Positions 30,564 through 39,378 are shown, numbered from the stretch's first letter. The stretch is DNA of 64,000 nucleotides from Paenibacillus mangrovi (GCF_022898935.1 NZ_JALIRP010000007.1:124001-188000); one strand, 5' to 3'. Notes: a model not told the origin generated them from the sequence alone. Program-made: numbers and translations.

Positions 30564-30890
30564 TTATTCTTCCTTAGCAGCTTGTTCAAAATATATATGA
30601 TAATGATTGGCACATCTCTCATTGAAAATGGCATGGCAATGCGGACAGCTGACTGCATTCATATACTGTCTGATGGTCAATTCAGTATGGCAGTTGCCGC
30701 AAAGGATGGCCAATTCGTCAAACTGCTCCTGCGGCCAGCGCTCAATGCTGTGATCCGCATCCTCTTCATGGCATTTGTAGCATGGATAATATCGATTGCA
30801 ACATTTGAACTTTATCGCGATAATATCCTTTTCTGTATGATAATGAACACATCTTGTTGCATTGTCCACGACAGCTCCGTAAACGTGCAC
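30564..30890 (-). CDS. CHY zinc-finger protein
   Basis: A 108-residue protein with an array of Cys/His pairs: RCVHYH, CCNRYYPCYKCHEEDADHS, CGNCH, CPHCHAIFNERC and H-x-HIYF. This is the bacterial CHY zinc finger, binding about three zinc ions. Its function is unknown in bacteria. The start is a GTG directly abutting the EcfT stop codon, with GGGGGAA inside the EcfT end as ribosome site. Its place in a tightly packed biotin-controlled operon is unusual. Confidence 0.88.
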   Translation of the reverse strand: MHVYGAVVDNATRCVHYHTEKDIIAIKFKCCNRYYPCYKCHEEDADHSIERWPQEQFDELAILCGNCHTELTIRQYMNAVSCPHCHAIFNERCANHYHIYFEQAAKEE

Positions 30891-31694
30891 CTAAATTCCC
30901 CCAATCTTGAAAAACAGCAGGGTCACCGTAAATACAATGGCTAATCCCATTGCAAAGTAATCAGTTCGTTCAAATTTCAGTTGCCTGTAAACGGTTCTTC
31001 CCTTGCCATTCCCATATGCTCGTGCATCGATCGCAGAGGTCAGCTGTTCGGCACGTTGAATGGTCGTCATGAACAGCGGAATAAGAATAGGAATATACGC
31101 AAAAATGCGTTTCGGCAGTTTGACGGATGATATATCATAACCTCTAGCCTTTTGCGCCAAAAGAATACGATCCAGCTCCTGCACAATCGTTGGAATAAAA
31201 CGAATCGCAATAACGATCATTAAGGAAAACTGCTCCACGGGCACATTTATTTTAGAGAGTGGTGCCAGCAGCTTCTCCAGCCCCTGGGCTAATGATAACG
31301 GCTTTGTAGTCAACGTTAACACTGACGCGAGCAAGATAAGAAGAACAATACGCCAGACGACGCGCGTTCCATTTTGCAGTCCCTCCACTGTCACATGAAT
31401 GAATGACCAAGACCAAATGATTGTCCCTTTTGTCATGAAGACATTATATAGAAAAGTAAACATCAAAATAAATAAGATCGGCTTTAATCCTCTTCCAAAC
31501 ATGCGTAACGGGATTTTTGATGTTACTAAAATAATCAAAACAAAGATGGTTGCGACCACGTAGCTGATAAACGATTCCAGCATCAGAAAGCTCAGCATAA
31601 TCACGATCATACTTAAAAGTTTGGCCCGTGGGTCCAAACGGTGGATGATGGAATTCGTCTCCGTAAACTGTCCTATTAATATGCTATTTTCCAT
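30891..31694 (-). CDS. ecfT: ECF transporter transmembrane subunit EcfT
   Basis: A 267-residue membrane subunit of a vitamin ECF importer. N-terminal IIHRLDPRAKLL is the typical cytosolic entry helix, then membrane helices, and the two Ala-Arg-Gly/Ala motifs in the coupling helices (QKARGYD, DARAYGNG) that contact the ATPases. It overlaps ecfA2 by 11 bp and abuts the CHY gene. Together with the two ATPases and BioY encoded in the same operon it makes a complete dedicated importer. Confidence 0.93.
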   Translation of the reverse strand: MENSILIGQFTETNSIIHRLDPRAKLLSMIVIMLSFLMLESFISYVVATIFVLIILVTSKIPLRMFGRGLKPILFILMFTFLYNVFMTKGTIIWSWSFIHVTVEGLQNGTRVVWRIVLLILLASVLTLTTKPLSLAQGLEKLLAPLSKINVPVEQFSLMIVIAIRFIPTIVQELDRILLAQKARGYDISSVKLPKRIFAYIPILIPLFMTTIQRAEQLTSAIDARAYGNGKGRTVYRQLKFERTDYFAMGLAIVFTVTLLFFKIGGI

Positions 31695-32544
31695 TGATAA
31701 GACCTCTGGCCTGCCAGATTGGCAGCACTTTTTTGAAAATATCCTGCTCTCTGCAGCTCTCTACTTCAATTTTATGACCGGTTAATTCCTCTACCAGCTT
31801 TAAGAATTGTACAGGCTCAGGCAGTGGCAATTGGGCTCCCGTGAGCAATTCCGTCTTCTCCAAAAATAAAGTGCTCGCGTCAAAATGCCCTACTAGGCGT
31901 CCTGCATGGAAAACAATCACTTCATCCGAATATTCAGCAACATCATCCATGTGGTGTGAGATAAATAGAATCGTGCGGTTGTCTTGCTGCTGCCATTGTT
32001 TTAACATCCGCAGTAGATCCGCACGACTTAATGGGTCAAGGCCTGCTGTTGGTTCGTCTAAAATAAGCAGCCTCGGATTCATCAACAACACCGAAGCAAT
32101 GGCAATGCGGCGCTTTTGACCTCCACTTAATTGAAATGGAGCATATGGAAGAATCTCTTTGGAAAGACCCACTTGCGGCAAAATAAGTTCAATAACCTGC
32201 TCGATCTGCTGAGCTGAATAACCCTGCATTTTTGGAGCGAAGGCAAGCTCTTTGTATACTGTCGTCTCAAATAATTGATGCTCTGGATATTGAAAAACAA
32301 AACCGACATCCGGGACAACCTTTACCCGCCCTTTGGAATCTCTGGGAATAGACTGCTGATCCATCAAATATTCTCCGTTAAAGTCGGGTATCAGCCCCTT
32401 CAGTATTTTGGCGAATGTTGACTTGCCGGCCCCGGTTTGACCAATGACGGAAATCCACTTACCTTCCTGAATGGTGCAACTGACATCCTGAAGAGCCGTG
32501 CGACCGGCATAGCTCACGCTCACTTGGTTTAGCTCATAGACCAT
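31684..32544 (-). CDS. ecfA2: ECF transporter ATPase EcfA2
   Basis: A 286-residue ABC ATPase with Walker A GQTGAGKSTFAK, Q-loop FQYPEHQLFE, signature LSGGQKRRIAIA and Walker B LLILDEPTAGLD. It energises vitamin uptake as a heterodimer with the ATPase encoded just upstream, whose gene it overlaps by 16 bp. Confidence 0.93.
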   Translation of the reverse strand: MVYELNQVSVSYAGRTALQDVSCTIQEGKWISVIGQTGAGKSTFAKILKGLIPDFNGEYLMDQQSIPRDSKGRVKVVPDVGFVFQYPEHQLFETTVYKELAFAPKMQGYSAQQIEQVIELILPQVGLSKEILPYAPFQLSGGQKRRIAIASVLLMNPRLLILDEPTAGLDPLSRADLLRMLKQWQQQDNRTILFISHHMDDVAEYSDEVIVFHAGRLVGHFDASTLFLEKTELLTGAQLPLPEPVQFLKLVEELTGHKIEVESCREQDIFKKVLPIWQARGLINGK

Positions 32545-33329
32545 TCCGAACGAATCATCTCCTTCCAGTCTGCCGTCAGTGGTGCATTTAAACCAAGTAA
32601 TTTATGTAACCGTACGGCAAAAGGTTGGTCCAATTGATAGTCCGTTACAGATATGGTATCAAAAAAGGTCGAAGGGTCACCATCAAACTCTAGCCGGCCT
32701 TGATGTATCAGCAAGACGCGCTCTGCAGACAGTACTTCGTCCATATGATGGGTGATGTGAATGATGGTTAAGCCCTGGTGGTGTAGCTCATGCATAATAG
32801 ATAGCACCTGCTTCCTCCCCAAGGGATCAAGCATGGAGGTTGCCTCGTCGAAAATGATAATCTGGGGGCGCATAGCCAGTATCGCTGCAATAGCGACTCG
32901 CTGCTTTTGACCACCGGAAAGCTGATGCGGCATTGCTTCTAAATAATCTTCCATCTGAACAGCTTGTAAGGCTTGATCTAAGCGAAGGCGAATTTCTTCC
33001 CTTGGCACGCGAATATTTTCTAAGCCGAATATCACTTCATCCAAAACCGTCGTGGTGATGAATTGATCCTCCGGATTTTGAAATACGAAGCCGATTTGCT
33101 CATGAATCCGGGCAAGTTCCGTCGGCTCTGAAGTGTCCAGACCATTAAAATTCACATGTCCTTCCTTCGGCAGCAGTAGACCATCCATGAGCTTGGCGAT
33201 CGTGGATTTCCCGCAGCCATTGCTTCCGATGATCGCTACGAACTCGCCTTCTTCAATTGTAAAGGTCATATTGTCTATGACAGGCTGTCCTTTTCGATAA
33301 TAAAAATGAACTTGATCAAATGTAAGCAT
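32529..33329 (-). CDS. ecfA1: ECF transporter ATPase EcfA1
   Basis: A 266-residue ABC ATPase: Walker A GSNGCGKSTIAK, Q-loop FQNPEDQFI, signature LSGGQKQRVAIA, Walker B IIIFDEATSMLD. The internal ATG is preferred over one 27 nt upstream because AAGGAATTAATG gives both a ribosome site and a one-base overlap with the preceding stop (TAATG), showing coupling to the ketoreductase gene. Confidence 0.93.
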   Translation of the reverse strand: MLTFDQVHFYYRKGQPVIDNMTFTIEEGEFVAIIGSNGCGKSTIAKLMDGLLLPKEGHVNFNGLDTSEPTELARIHEQIGFVFQNPEDQFITTTVLDEVIFGLENIRVPREEIRLRLDQALQAVQMEDYLEAMPHQLSGGQKQRVAIAAILAMRPQIIIFDEATSMLDPLGRKQVLSIMHELHHQGLTIIHITHHMDEVLSAERVLLIHQGRLEFDGDPSTFFDTISVTDYQLDQPFAVRLHKLLGLNAPLTADWKEMIRSEWSMS

Positions 33330-34150
33330 TAATTCCTTCCCCTCTGCTGGTTCCATGCTGCGAAAAATGCCTCTGGTCCGTTAGCGGAAAAGGCAGGCGT
33401 TGGCTTTTGCCATCTAGTCACCTTCGTACCGTTAACCCCAAATATTTCACCTGTTAAATCCTTATCCGGCTGTGCGAGCAGTGCGACCACGAACCGGGCG
33501 ACATCATCCGCTTCACCCACTTGCCAGAAATCGGGAAACGGCTCATTTCGGCTGGCGTATTTTTGCTGAAGATGCTCGATTACAGGCCTTGTCATATCCG
33601 TTAAGGCGGCAGGTGAAATGGCATTCACCCTGATCTGATTCCGCTGCAGTTCGGCTGCGAGCGTCCACACCATGCCGAGCATACCCGCTTTAGCCGCACT
33701 GTAATTCACCTGCCCCACGGAACCTGATAATCCGGCAGTCGAAGTCATCAGAAGAATATCACCACCCCGTTCCGGAAAATAAGGTAATACCCGCTGAATA
33801 CAATAAAAGGCGCCGTTCAAATGCACATCCAGCACAGACTGCCACTCTTCATCCGTCATCCGCAGACATTTCTGGTCATGTAAATTTCCGGCATTATGGA
33901 TCAATACATCAATACAGCCATATTTCGCAATAACAGCATCCACCATTCTCGTGACGGCTGACGGATCTGAAACATTGGCACAGTATCCAGTTGCCACACC
34001 ACCAGTTTGACGGATTTCGCTCACAACTTCGTCAATTAACGCTTGCTTCGTACCATTGACGACCACTTGATAGCCGCTTGTCCCGAGCTGTAAGGCGATA
34101 CTGCGCCCAATACCCCGCGTCGCGCCTGTAATTAAGGCTGTTTTCGCCAT
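33329..34150 (-). CDS. SDR ketoreductase (FabG-like)
   Basis: A 273-residue short-chain dehydrogenase: TGATRGIG cofactor loop, NAG strand (IHNAGN), catalytic Ser in MTSTAGLSG and YSAAK. It probably reduces 3-oxoacyl to 3-hydroxyacyl thioesters with NAD(P)H. It shares one base with the hydratase gene before it and one base with ecfA1 after it. The position between thiolase/hydratase genes and the ECF module supports an acyl-chain role. Confidence 0.88.
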   Translation of the reverse strand: MAKTALITGATRGIGRSIALQLGTSGYQVVVNGTKQALIDEVVSEIRQTGGVATGYCANVSDPSAVTRMVDAVIAKYGCIDVLIHNAGNLHDQKCLRMTDEEWQSVLDVHLNGAFYCIQRVLPYFPERGGDILLMTSTAGLSGSVGQVNYSAAKAGMLGMVWTLAAELQRNQIRVNAISPAALTDMTRPVIEHLQQKYASRNEPFPDFWQVGEADDVARFVVALLAQPDKDLTGEIFGVNGTKVTRWQKPTPAFSANGPEAFFAAWNQQRGRN

Positions 34151-34491
34151 CAGAAACTCTCCTTCACCGAAAAACTGCCCAACGCAATCACCTCGCCAGT
34201 TTCTGTGGTAACGGTAACGTGGATTGTGTCTTCACAAGCCTCAAAATCAAAGCTCGCCATCGTATCTATGAAAAGTGGCTTTAGGAATTTCATGCTGTAG
34301 TCATGGATCCATAGCGCCTGATGTTCTGCCAAATATAAGGACTGAGCAAGTCCCATAATATACATTCCGTGTGCAATGGGCCGCTCATACCCGGCCTTAG
34401 CTGCGGCTTCAGCATTCAGATGAATGGCAGCCGTATCACGGGAAGCGGCGGCATATTGCCGAACAGCGTCAGCTGTAATTCGTTTTTTCAT
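34150..34491 (-). CDS. MaoC-like hydratase, hotdog fold (catalytic half)
   Basis: A 113-residue hydratase-2-type protein. The catalytic segment YAAASRDTAAIHLNAEAAA, then GYERPIAHGMYIMGL, keeps the Asp and His of the (R)-specific enoyl-CoA hydratase motif. Catalyses reversible hydration of 2-enoyl thioesters. It overlaps the neighbouring hotdog gene by 4 bp (ATGA), and the pair probably forms a two-part hydratase as in other split MaoC systems. Confidence 0.85.
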   Translation of the reverse strand: MKKRITADAVRQYAAASRDTAAIHLNAEAAAKAGYERPIAHGMYIMGLAQSLYLAEHQALWIHDYSMKFLKPLFIDTMASFDFEACEDTIHVTVTTETGEVIALGSFSVKESF

Positions 34492-34868
34492 GTTCCATCA
34501 CCTAATGAGATTAATACAGTTTCCGCTGTGACAATGAGATCTCCGTTGCACGTACAAACAAGGTTATGGGTAAACAATGTCAACTCCCCCTTACGGCCTG
34601 CTTTTTTCTCCACTTTCGTTAACGATAATTCACAATCCAAGGTCATGCCCGCCATGATCGGTTTCTCGTATGAAAAATGCTGTGAGCCGTGAATTAAGGG
34701 AACATTCTTGTTGAGCCAAGGAATATCAAATTCGTTCCAGAAAATAATAGGCATGGTTGTAGGAGCGATCTGAACGCCGTTTAACATTTGCACGGGGGCT
34801 TCGATGCTTTTCGCATACTGCGTAATCGCCTCGGCAGATATATACAGCTGATGTTGGAGCTTTTTCAT
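34488..34868 (-). CDS. FAS1-type MaoC N-terminal hotdog protein (non-catalytic half)
   Basis: A 126-residue hotdog protein resembling MaoC_dehydrat_N: early helix ITQYAKSIEAPV, then PIIFWNEFDIPW, LIHGSQHFSYEKPIMAGMTL and an antiparallel sheet at the end. It lacks the Asp/His pair and most likely supplies the substrate tunnel for the catalytic half encoded next. Overlaps both neighbours by 4 bp. Confidence 0.82.
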   Translation of the reverse strand: MKKLQHQLYISAEAITQYAKSIEAPVQMLNGVQIAPTTMPIIFWNEFDIPWLNKNVPLIHGSQHFSYEKPIMAGMTLDCELSLTKVEKKAGRKGELTLFTHNLVCTCNGDLIVTAETVLISLGDGT

Positions 34869-36016
34869 TCGACCGCCTCCACTAAGGTAGCGAGACCGAT
34901 TCCGCCGCCAATGCCAAGCGTGGCAAGCCCGCGCTTGTATGGTTGTTGCATCATTTCAGCACATAGGCGCGTCATTAAGATAGCACCAGATGCACCGTAA
35001 GGATGGCCAATGGCTAGTGCGCCACCGCCGAGATTAACTTTGTCCTGAGGGATCTGAAGCTCTTTTAATGAGGCCAGCACTTGGGAGGCAAAGGCTTCAT
35101 TAAACTCTACGATATCCAAATCGTTAACTGTTAGCTGCTGACGGCGTAGCAACTTTTGGACGGCTGGAACCGGCCCGATGCCTAAATAATGCGGATCTAC
35201 CCCTGCAGCCTGAGCATCCACCACACGCAAAATTGGCTTTAGCTTAAGCTCCTCGCATTTTTTTCGCGACATGATGAGAACAAGAGCTGCCCCGTCATTG
35301 AGTGGACATGCATTGCCGGCGGCTACGGTTCCTTGATCCAGAAAAACAGGCGGTAGTTTCTGCAACTTTTCCAGGCTCGTATCGGATCTTGGACATTCGT
35401 CGGCGGTAACCCACTTTCCATCCGTTTGTAGAGGTACAATTTCCTGAGTGAAACGTCCCGTTTCCTGTGAATGGATAGCCTTCTGATGACTTTTCAAGGC
35501 ATAACGGTCCTGTTCGTCTCTCGTAATTGCGAATTTCCGGGCTACATTCTCCGCAGCGATGCCCATATCCGGGTCGCCGTAAGAGCTTGGAGTGAAATGA
35601 GCTCGCGTATAAAGCTGCGGCACACCCATTAAGGTTTGGGGCTTGGCCATTTTCCACGGTGCCCGACTGGTGCTTTCGACGCCACCTGCTAAATACACCT
35701 CGCCTGCGCCACTCTGAATGAGTCGTGCCGCTATATTAATAGCTTCAAGGCCGGAACCGCACTGCCGATCAATCGTTACACCCGGAACCGTTACAGGAAG
35801 CCCTGCTTCCAAAGCAGCCACCCGTGCTATATTGCCTCCCGGACCAACGACATTGCCTATAATCACATCATCGATGCAGGTCTTTGGTAAATTCGTTTCT
35901 GATACAATATGCTGAATAAGCGGCGCTAATAATGCCTCCGGTTCAAGCCTACTCAATTGGCCGCCCATCCTTCCGATCGGCGTACGTTTAGCTATGACAA
36001 TTACAGCTTCTATCAT
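34865..36016 (-). CDS. Thiolase-family acyltransferase with altered C-terminal Cys
   Basis: A 383-residue thiolase. The nucleophile is in IDRQCGSGLEAI (about Cys90), with NEAFASQ and GHPYGASGA carrying the catalytic Asn and His. The C-terminal motif normally written CIGGGxG reads GIGGGIG: codon GGC instead of TGC, so the proton-shuttling Cys is absent. That suggests altered or lost Claisen activity. I recall B. subtilis yhfS, encoded next to yhfT (ligase) and a bioY gene, as a relative. Coupled to both neighbours by ATGA overlaps. Confidence 0.88.
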   Translation of the reverse strand: MIEAVIVIAKRTPIGRMGGQLSRLEPEALLAPLIQHIVSETNLPKTCIDDVIIGNVVGPGGNIARVAALEAGLPVTVPGVTIDRQCGSGLEAINIAARLIQSGAGEVYLAGGVESTSRAPWKMAKPQTLMGVPQLYTRAHFTPSSYGDPDMGIAAENVARKFAITRDEQDRYALKSHQKAIHSQETGRFTQEIVPLQTDGKWVTADECPRSDTSLEKLQKLPPVFLDQGTVAAGNACPLNDGAALVLIMSRKKCEELKLKPILRVVDAQAAGVDPHYLGIGPVPAVQKLLRRQQLTVNDLDIVEFNEAFASQVLASLKELQIPQDKVNLGGGALAIGHPYGASGAILMTRLCAEMMQQPYKRGLATLGIGGGIGLATLVEAVE

Positions 36017-37494
36017 ATCATCACTCTTTTCACGTATTCTTTCATCGCATGTCGAGCCATTTTCCCGCTGCTTGTATAGATGAACTGATCTACCGTGATG
36101 AGCTGCTTCGGCGCTTTATAGCTTGCCAAATGCTGGCGGCAATATTTTTTAATTTCATCTTGAGTTAGACGCTGTTCTCCGCTCCATTTCACAATGGCTG
36201 TCACCTGTTCTCCCCAGTATTCATCCGGCACTCCAAACACCATGACCTCCTGAATTTCCGGCAGTTGCTGCAGCACAGCTTCCACTTCTTCGGGGAAAAC
36301 ATTCAGACCACCGGATACCATCATATTTTTGACTCGACCGGCCATATGCAAATAGCCATCCATATCCATCGACGCATAATCTCCAAGCTTGAGCCATCCA
36401 TCACGAAAAACGGAAGCTGTTTCCTCAGGCAAATGATAATACCCTGAAAAAATCATCCCGCTCCGAACGTAAAGCTGCCCGATGGTTCCGACAGGAACCT
36501 CCTGAAAATGTTCATCACGAATGGAAATCTCTACGCCATTGAAGGGACGGCCTACCGAATTGGGCTTGTTTTCAGCATAGACATCTATATAACTGATATA
36601 GCTCGCTTCTGAAGAGCCGTAATATTCATATAGCTTCGACCCGCCAAAAACCTCCTTGCTCCTTTTCTTGGAGGCCTCTGACCATTTCCCGCCCGAGCTA
36701 ATCAGCGCTTGGATTTGAGTTTGACCAGGGAGCGCGTGCTGCATCATCGATTCAATCATCGTTGGCACGACGAACAAAATCATATTCGGAATCTGTTTAC
36801 ACAGCTGCAATACCTTCCCCGCGTCAAAATGCTGGGCGATATGAAACGTCGCACCCCAGTAGAGGCTCTGCATCAAAGCGAATAACGACAAGGAGTGTAC
36901 GAGAGGACCTGGGGCTAAAATATGCTCCATGCTGTTCAACTGGAAGGCTTCACTCGTTGCCTCAAAGCTTGTCATCCACGACAAATGAGTCCGCATATAC
37001 CCCTTTGGCGTCCCTGTTGTGCCTGAAGTAAAACCAATAAATAATAATTCGTTGGTGTTATCCACTTCAGCTTCCGGCTTTAAAGAATCTAACCAGTCGT
37101 CATAGGATCCCGGTTCTTCAGCAGTAAAGGTGAGAAGCTGGGTGTCCCTGTCCTGCATGACCAGATGCTTTGTAAATGCCGTTTCTGCAAAAATCATGCC
37201 AGGCTCACACTGCTGTAAAATGGCGTTCACTTCCGCGTTACTCCATTTTGGATCCATCGGAACGGGCACACACCCTGCATAGATCGCTCCCAGAAAAACC
37301 TCCACAAATTCGATGCGATTCGTAGATAAAATGGCGATCTTGTTATGGCTCAGACCATTTTGCTGTAAACCATGAGCGATTTTTTTTACACGCTGCATCA
37401 ATGCCGAATAAGTAAGCCTCTCTTGGTTATGGGATAATGCGATTTTATCCGGATGATGCGCTGCATGGCGCAGTAACGGCATTACTAGATTCAT
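36013..37494 (-). CDS. Acyl-CoA synthetase (ANL superfamily)
   Basis: A 493-residue adenylate-forming ligase: phosphate loop FTSGTTGTPKG, YEYYGSSEASYIS, hinge KLGDYASMDMDGYLHMAGR, and catalytic Lys near the C-terminus in SSGKMARHAM. It activates a carboxylic acid to its CoA ester through an acyl-AMP. Second gene of the BirA-type operon, 31 bp after bioY, so a biotin precursor such as pimelate or a shorter dicarboxylate is a reasonable candidate substrate. That is inference. Confidence 0.9.
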   Translation of the reverse strand: MNLVMPLLRHAAHHPDKIALSHNQERLTYSALMQRVKKIAHGLQQNGLSHNKIAILSTNRIEFVEVFLGAIYAGCVPVPMDPKWSNAEVNAILQQCEPGMIFAETAFTKHLVMQDRDTQLLTFTAEEPGSYDDWLDSLKPEAEVDNTNELLFIGFTSGTTGTPKGYMRTHLSWMTSFEATSEAFQLNSMEHILAPGPLVHSLSLFALMQSLYWGATFHIAQHFDAGKVLQLCKQIPNMILFVVPTMIESMMQHALPGQTQIQALISSGGKWSEASKKRSKEVFGGSKLYEYYGSSEASYISYIDVYAENKPNSVGRPFNGVEISIRDEHFQEVPVGTIGQLYVRSGMIFSGYYHLPEETASVFRDGWLKLGDYASMDMDGYLHMAGRVKNMMVSGGLNVFPEEVEAVLQQLPEIQEVMVFGVPDEYWGEQVTAIVKWSGEQRLTQDEIKKYCRQHLASYKAPKQLITVDQFIYTSSGKMARHAMKEYVKRVMI

Positions 37495-37525
37495 TTCTCA
37501 TCACACCTATTTCAAATTTCGTACA

Positions 37526-38080
37526 TTATGAGTTATGCACTTTTTCTTCAATTGGACTAATTGATTTTAATTGTACTGCAATAATGGCTGCGATGATCGC
37601 TTTGATACAATCTCCCGGTAAAAATGCAGCAGAACCTGCTAGTCCGGCCCAGACCGATGTATGCGTAATGATAGCCATGACCGGAGCACCGATTAAATTG
37701 ACAAGGAGAACTCCAAATACAATATTAATAACAATTAATTTCCATGTTTTTAACGTCGCCCATACCTTCTCAGTCATAAATCCGATACAGAATGCGGCTA
37801 TAGGCCAGCTTATAAAGTATCCGGTGGATGGTCCTATTAAGTGAGAAAGACCTCCGCGTCCTCCAGATAATAAAGGTAAACCAATAGCGACTAATACGAG
37901 AAACAAGATTACGCTGATCGCACCTGTTTTCTTCCCCAAAAAGCATCCTGCCAGCATAACGCCAAGTGTTTGTACGGTAATGGGAACTGGGATAAATCCT
38001 AACGGAATAGGTGGAATCAGGCCTAATACTCCTATAAATGCGGCGAATAAAGCTGCGAATACCATTTCTTTTGTCTTCAA
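37526..38080 (-). CDS. bioY: BioY biotin transporter substrate-binding (S) component
   Basis: A 184-residue integral membrane protein with six helices and BioY signatures: FIPVPITVQTLGVMLAG in the first loop, SGGRGGLSHLIGPSTGYFISWP in the middle and GAAFLPGD-like SAAFLPGDCIKAI near the end. Binds biotin with high affinity and docks on EcfA-EcfA-EcfT. The start is a TTG six nt after GGAGGT. It heads the operon directly behind a BirA-type operator. Confidence 0.93.
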   Translation of the reverse strand: MKTKEMVFAALFAAFIGVLGLIPPIPLGFIPVPITVQTLGVMLAGCFLGKKTGAISVILFLVLVAIGLPLLSGGRGGLSHLIGPSTGYFISWPIAAFCIGFMTEKVWATLKTWKLIVINIVFGVLLVNLIGAPVMAIITHTSVWAGLAGSAAFLPGDCIKAIIAAIIAVQLKSISPIEEKVHNS

Positions 38081-38145
38081 CGTGCTACCTCCGATCAGGT
38101 TAAGAAAGCTATGTTCTATTAGAGTCGACATCTAATGCAATAGCA

Positions 38146-38200
38146 ATTATAGCCTGATGTAAAACAATTGTAAACCTAAACATTTTTGACTGGTTGACAT
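38146..38200 (-). promoter_or_regulatory. bioY operon promoter overlapped by BirA operator
   Basis: On the plus strand TTGTAAACC (38168-38176) and GGTTGACAT (38192-38200) are inverted with a 15-bp spacer. This is the BirA box architecture TTGTAAACC-N14-16-GGTTTACAA. On the minus strand -35 TTTACA (38169-38174) lies inside the operator, followed after 17 bp by -10 TATAAT (38146-38151). Occupied by biotinyl-AMP-bound BirA, it would block the promoter. Confidence 0.88.
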
Positions 38201-38298
38201 TATATTTCGATATGTATTGGAAACGGATAATCCTTGGTGAAAATAAAAAAGAGGCGTATAACCGGTAAGGTATACACCCCTTTAAATTTTTCACCTGA

Positions 38299-39354
38299 CT
38301 ACTCCAGAGGAATCGCATACGGTGCGGCCTTGATCCAAAAGCTTTTAAGTTCCCTGGAATTTACGACTCCGGCGGTATCGTTTCGAACAGCTTCTTCTAA
38401 CCCGAGCGTAGGATAGCTTGAAAAAGGCTCCAGTCCAATATTGTAATGCCGGCCATACCAGGGATAACACTCTGTTGCACCGTATTCCTGCCAATACCAC
38501 AAATACGGCATAGCAGCTGCATCCCATTCAACTTTCAAACCCATACTCAGAGAGTTATTTTCAATCCGATACCACGCTTGATCGCTAAAGCCCGTAAGAT
38601 ATATCATCTCCGATGGCGTACCTTTTTCAGGGAGATGGGAAAAATCAACAAGTTTACCCGTTTCAGCCACTCCAGACGGCCATTCGTAAGAAGCACCTCG
38701 CTTCACTCTCCCTGGCCTCGAGACGGGGGATTCGATGGATTCCGTTATCAATTTAACATTATCCGGCAAAATAATGTTGCATCCCGGCTCCAAAAATGGC
38801 TTGCCAAACGCGATATGCTGTCCCCACATATACCGTAATGGGATGTCACTCAAATTTTCCAATTGTTCTTCAATCAGAAGAGTAGCCGATCCGCTATCCA
38901 GTGTTAATGTTTTGGTCAGCTGAAAAGGAAGTTTTTTAGTCCTCACACGAAAGCGAACGGCTATACGCGTCGCCGTATCCTGAACAATGTCATAGTCCCA
39001 CGGCATCTGCGCCACTTCTCCGTGCTGCCCGAACTGTGCGCCGAGATAGACGCTCGTCGGTCCCCCATTAGGGAAGACTTCCTGCCACCCGCCGGGATAA
39101 TAATCAATAAATGTAGAGACAGGATCAGGAGATGTAGGTAAATAATCGTTCGGATTTTGTACGCCGTTTTCGGAAAGCCACATGAAATCGAGATCCTTCG
39201 GTTTATACAAATACTCGAAAATTTCCGTACCTTTATCCACTAATATGGATATTCGCACCAAATCATTTTCCAGTACAACTGTACGTAAACCAAAGTAACT
39301 GTTCTGATCATGAATCCTGCATCCGTAATTGCGCTGGGGCCGATATCGAGACAA
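38299..39354 (-). CDS. Aldose-epimerase-fold protein (DUF4432-like)
   Basis: A 351-residue beta-sandwich protein of the galactose-mutarotase fold: LENDLVRISILVDKGTEIFEYLYKP at the N-terminus, WGQHIAFGKPFLEPGC in the middle with a candidate His, and ECYPWYGRHYNIGLEPFSSYP at the end. It probably binds or epimerises a sugar (acid). It is the last gene of the catabolic operon transcribed from 51.8 kb, 25 bp after the dehydratase gene. The 38081-38298 gap separates it from the bioY operon, which runs in the same direction. Confidence 0.7.
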   Translation of the reverse strand: MSRYRPQRNYGCRIHDQNSYFGLRTVVLENDLVRISILVDKGTEIFEYLYKPKDLDFMWLSENGVQNPNDYLPTSPDPVSTFIDYYPGGWQEVFPNGGPTSVYLGAQFGQHGEVAQMPWDYDIVQDTATRIAVRFRVRTKKLPFQLTKTLTLDSGSATLLIEEQLENLSDIPLRYMWGQHIAFGKPFLEPGCNIILPDNVKLITESIESPVSRPGRVKRGASYEWPSGVAETGKLVDFSHLPEKGTPSEMIYLTGFSDQAWYRIENNSLSMGLKVEWDAAAMPYLWYWQEYGATECYPWYGRHYNIGLEPFSSYPTLGLEEAVRNDTAGVVNSRELKSFWIKAAPYAIPLE

Positions 39355-39378
39355 TGCCCTTCCCCCTTACATCTATTT

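Noticed and set aside
35295..35657. Long minus-strand frame in a second register inside the thiolase gene
   Set aside because: Out-of-frame shadow of a clear thiolase. No ribosome site and no recognisable motifs.
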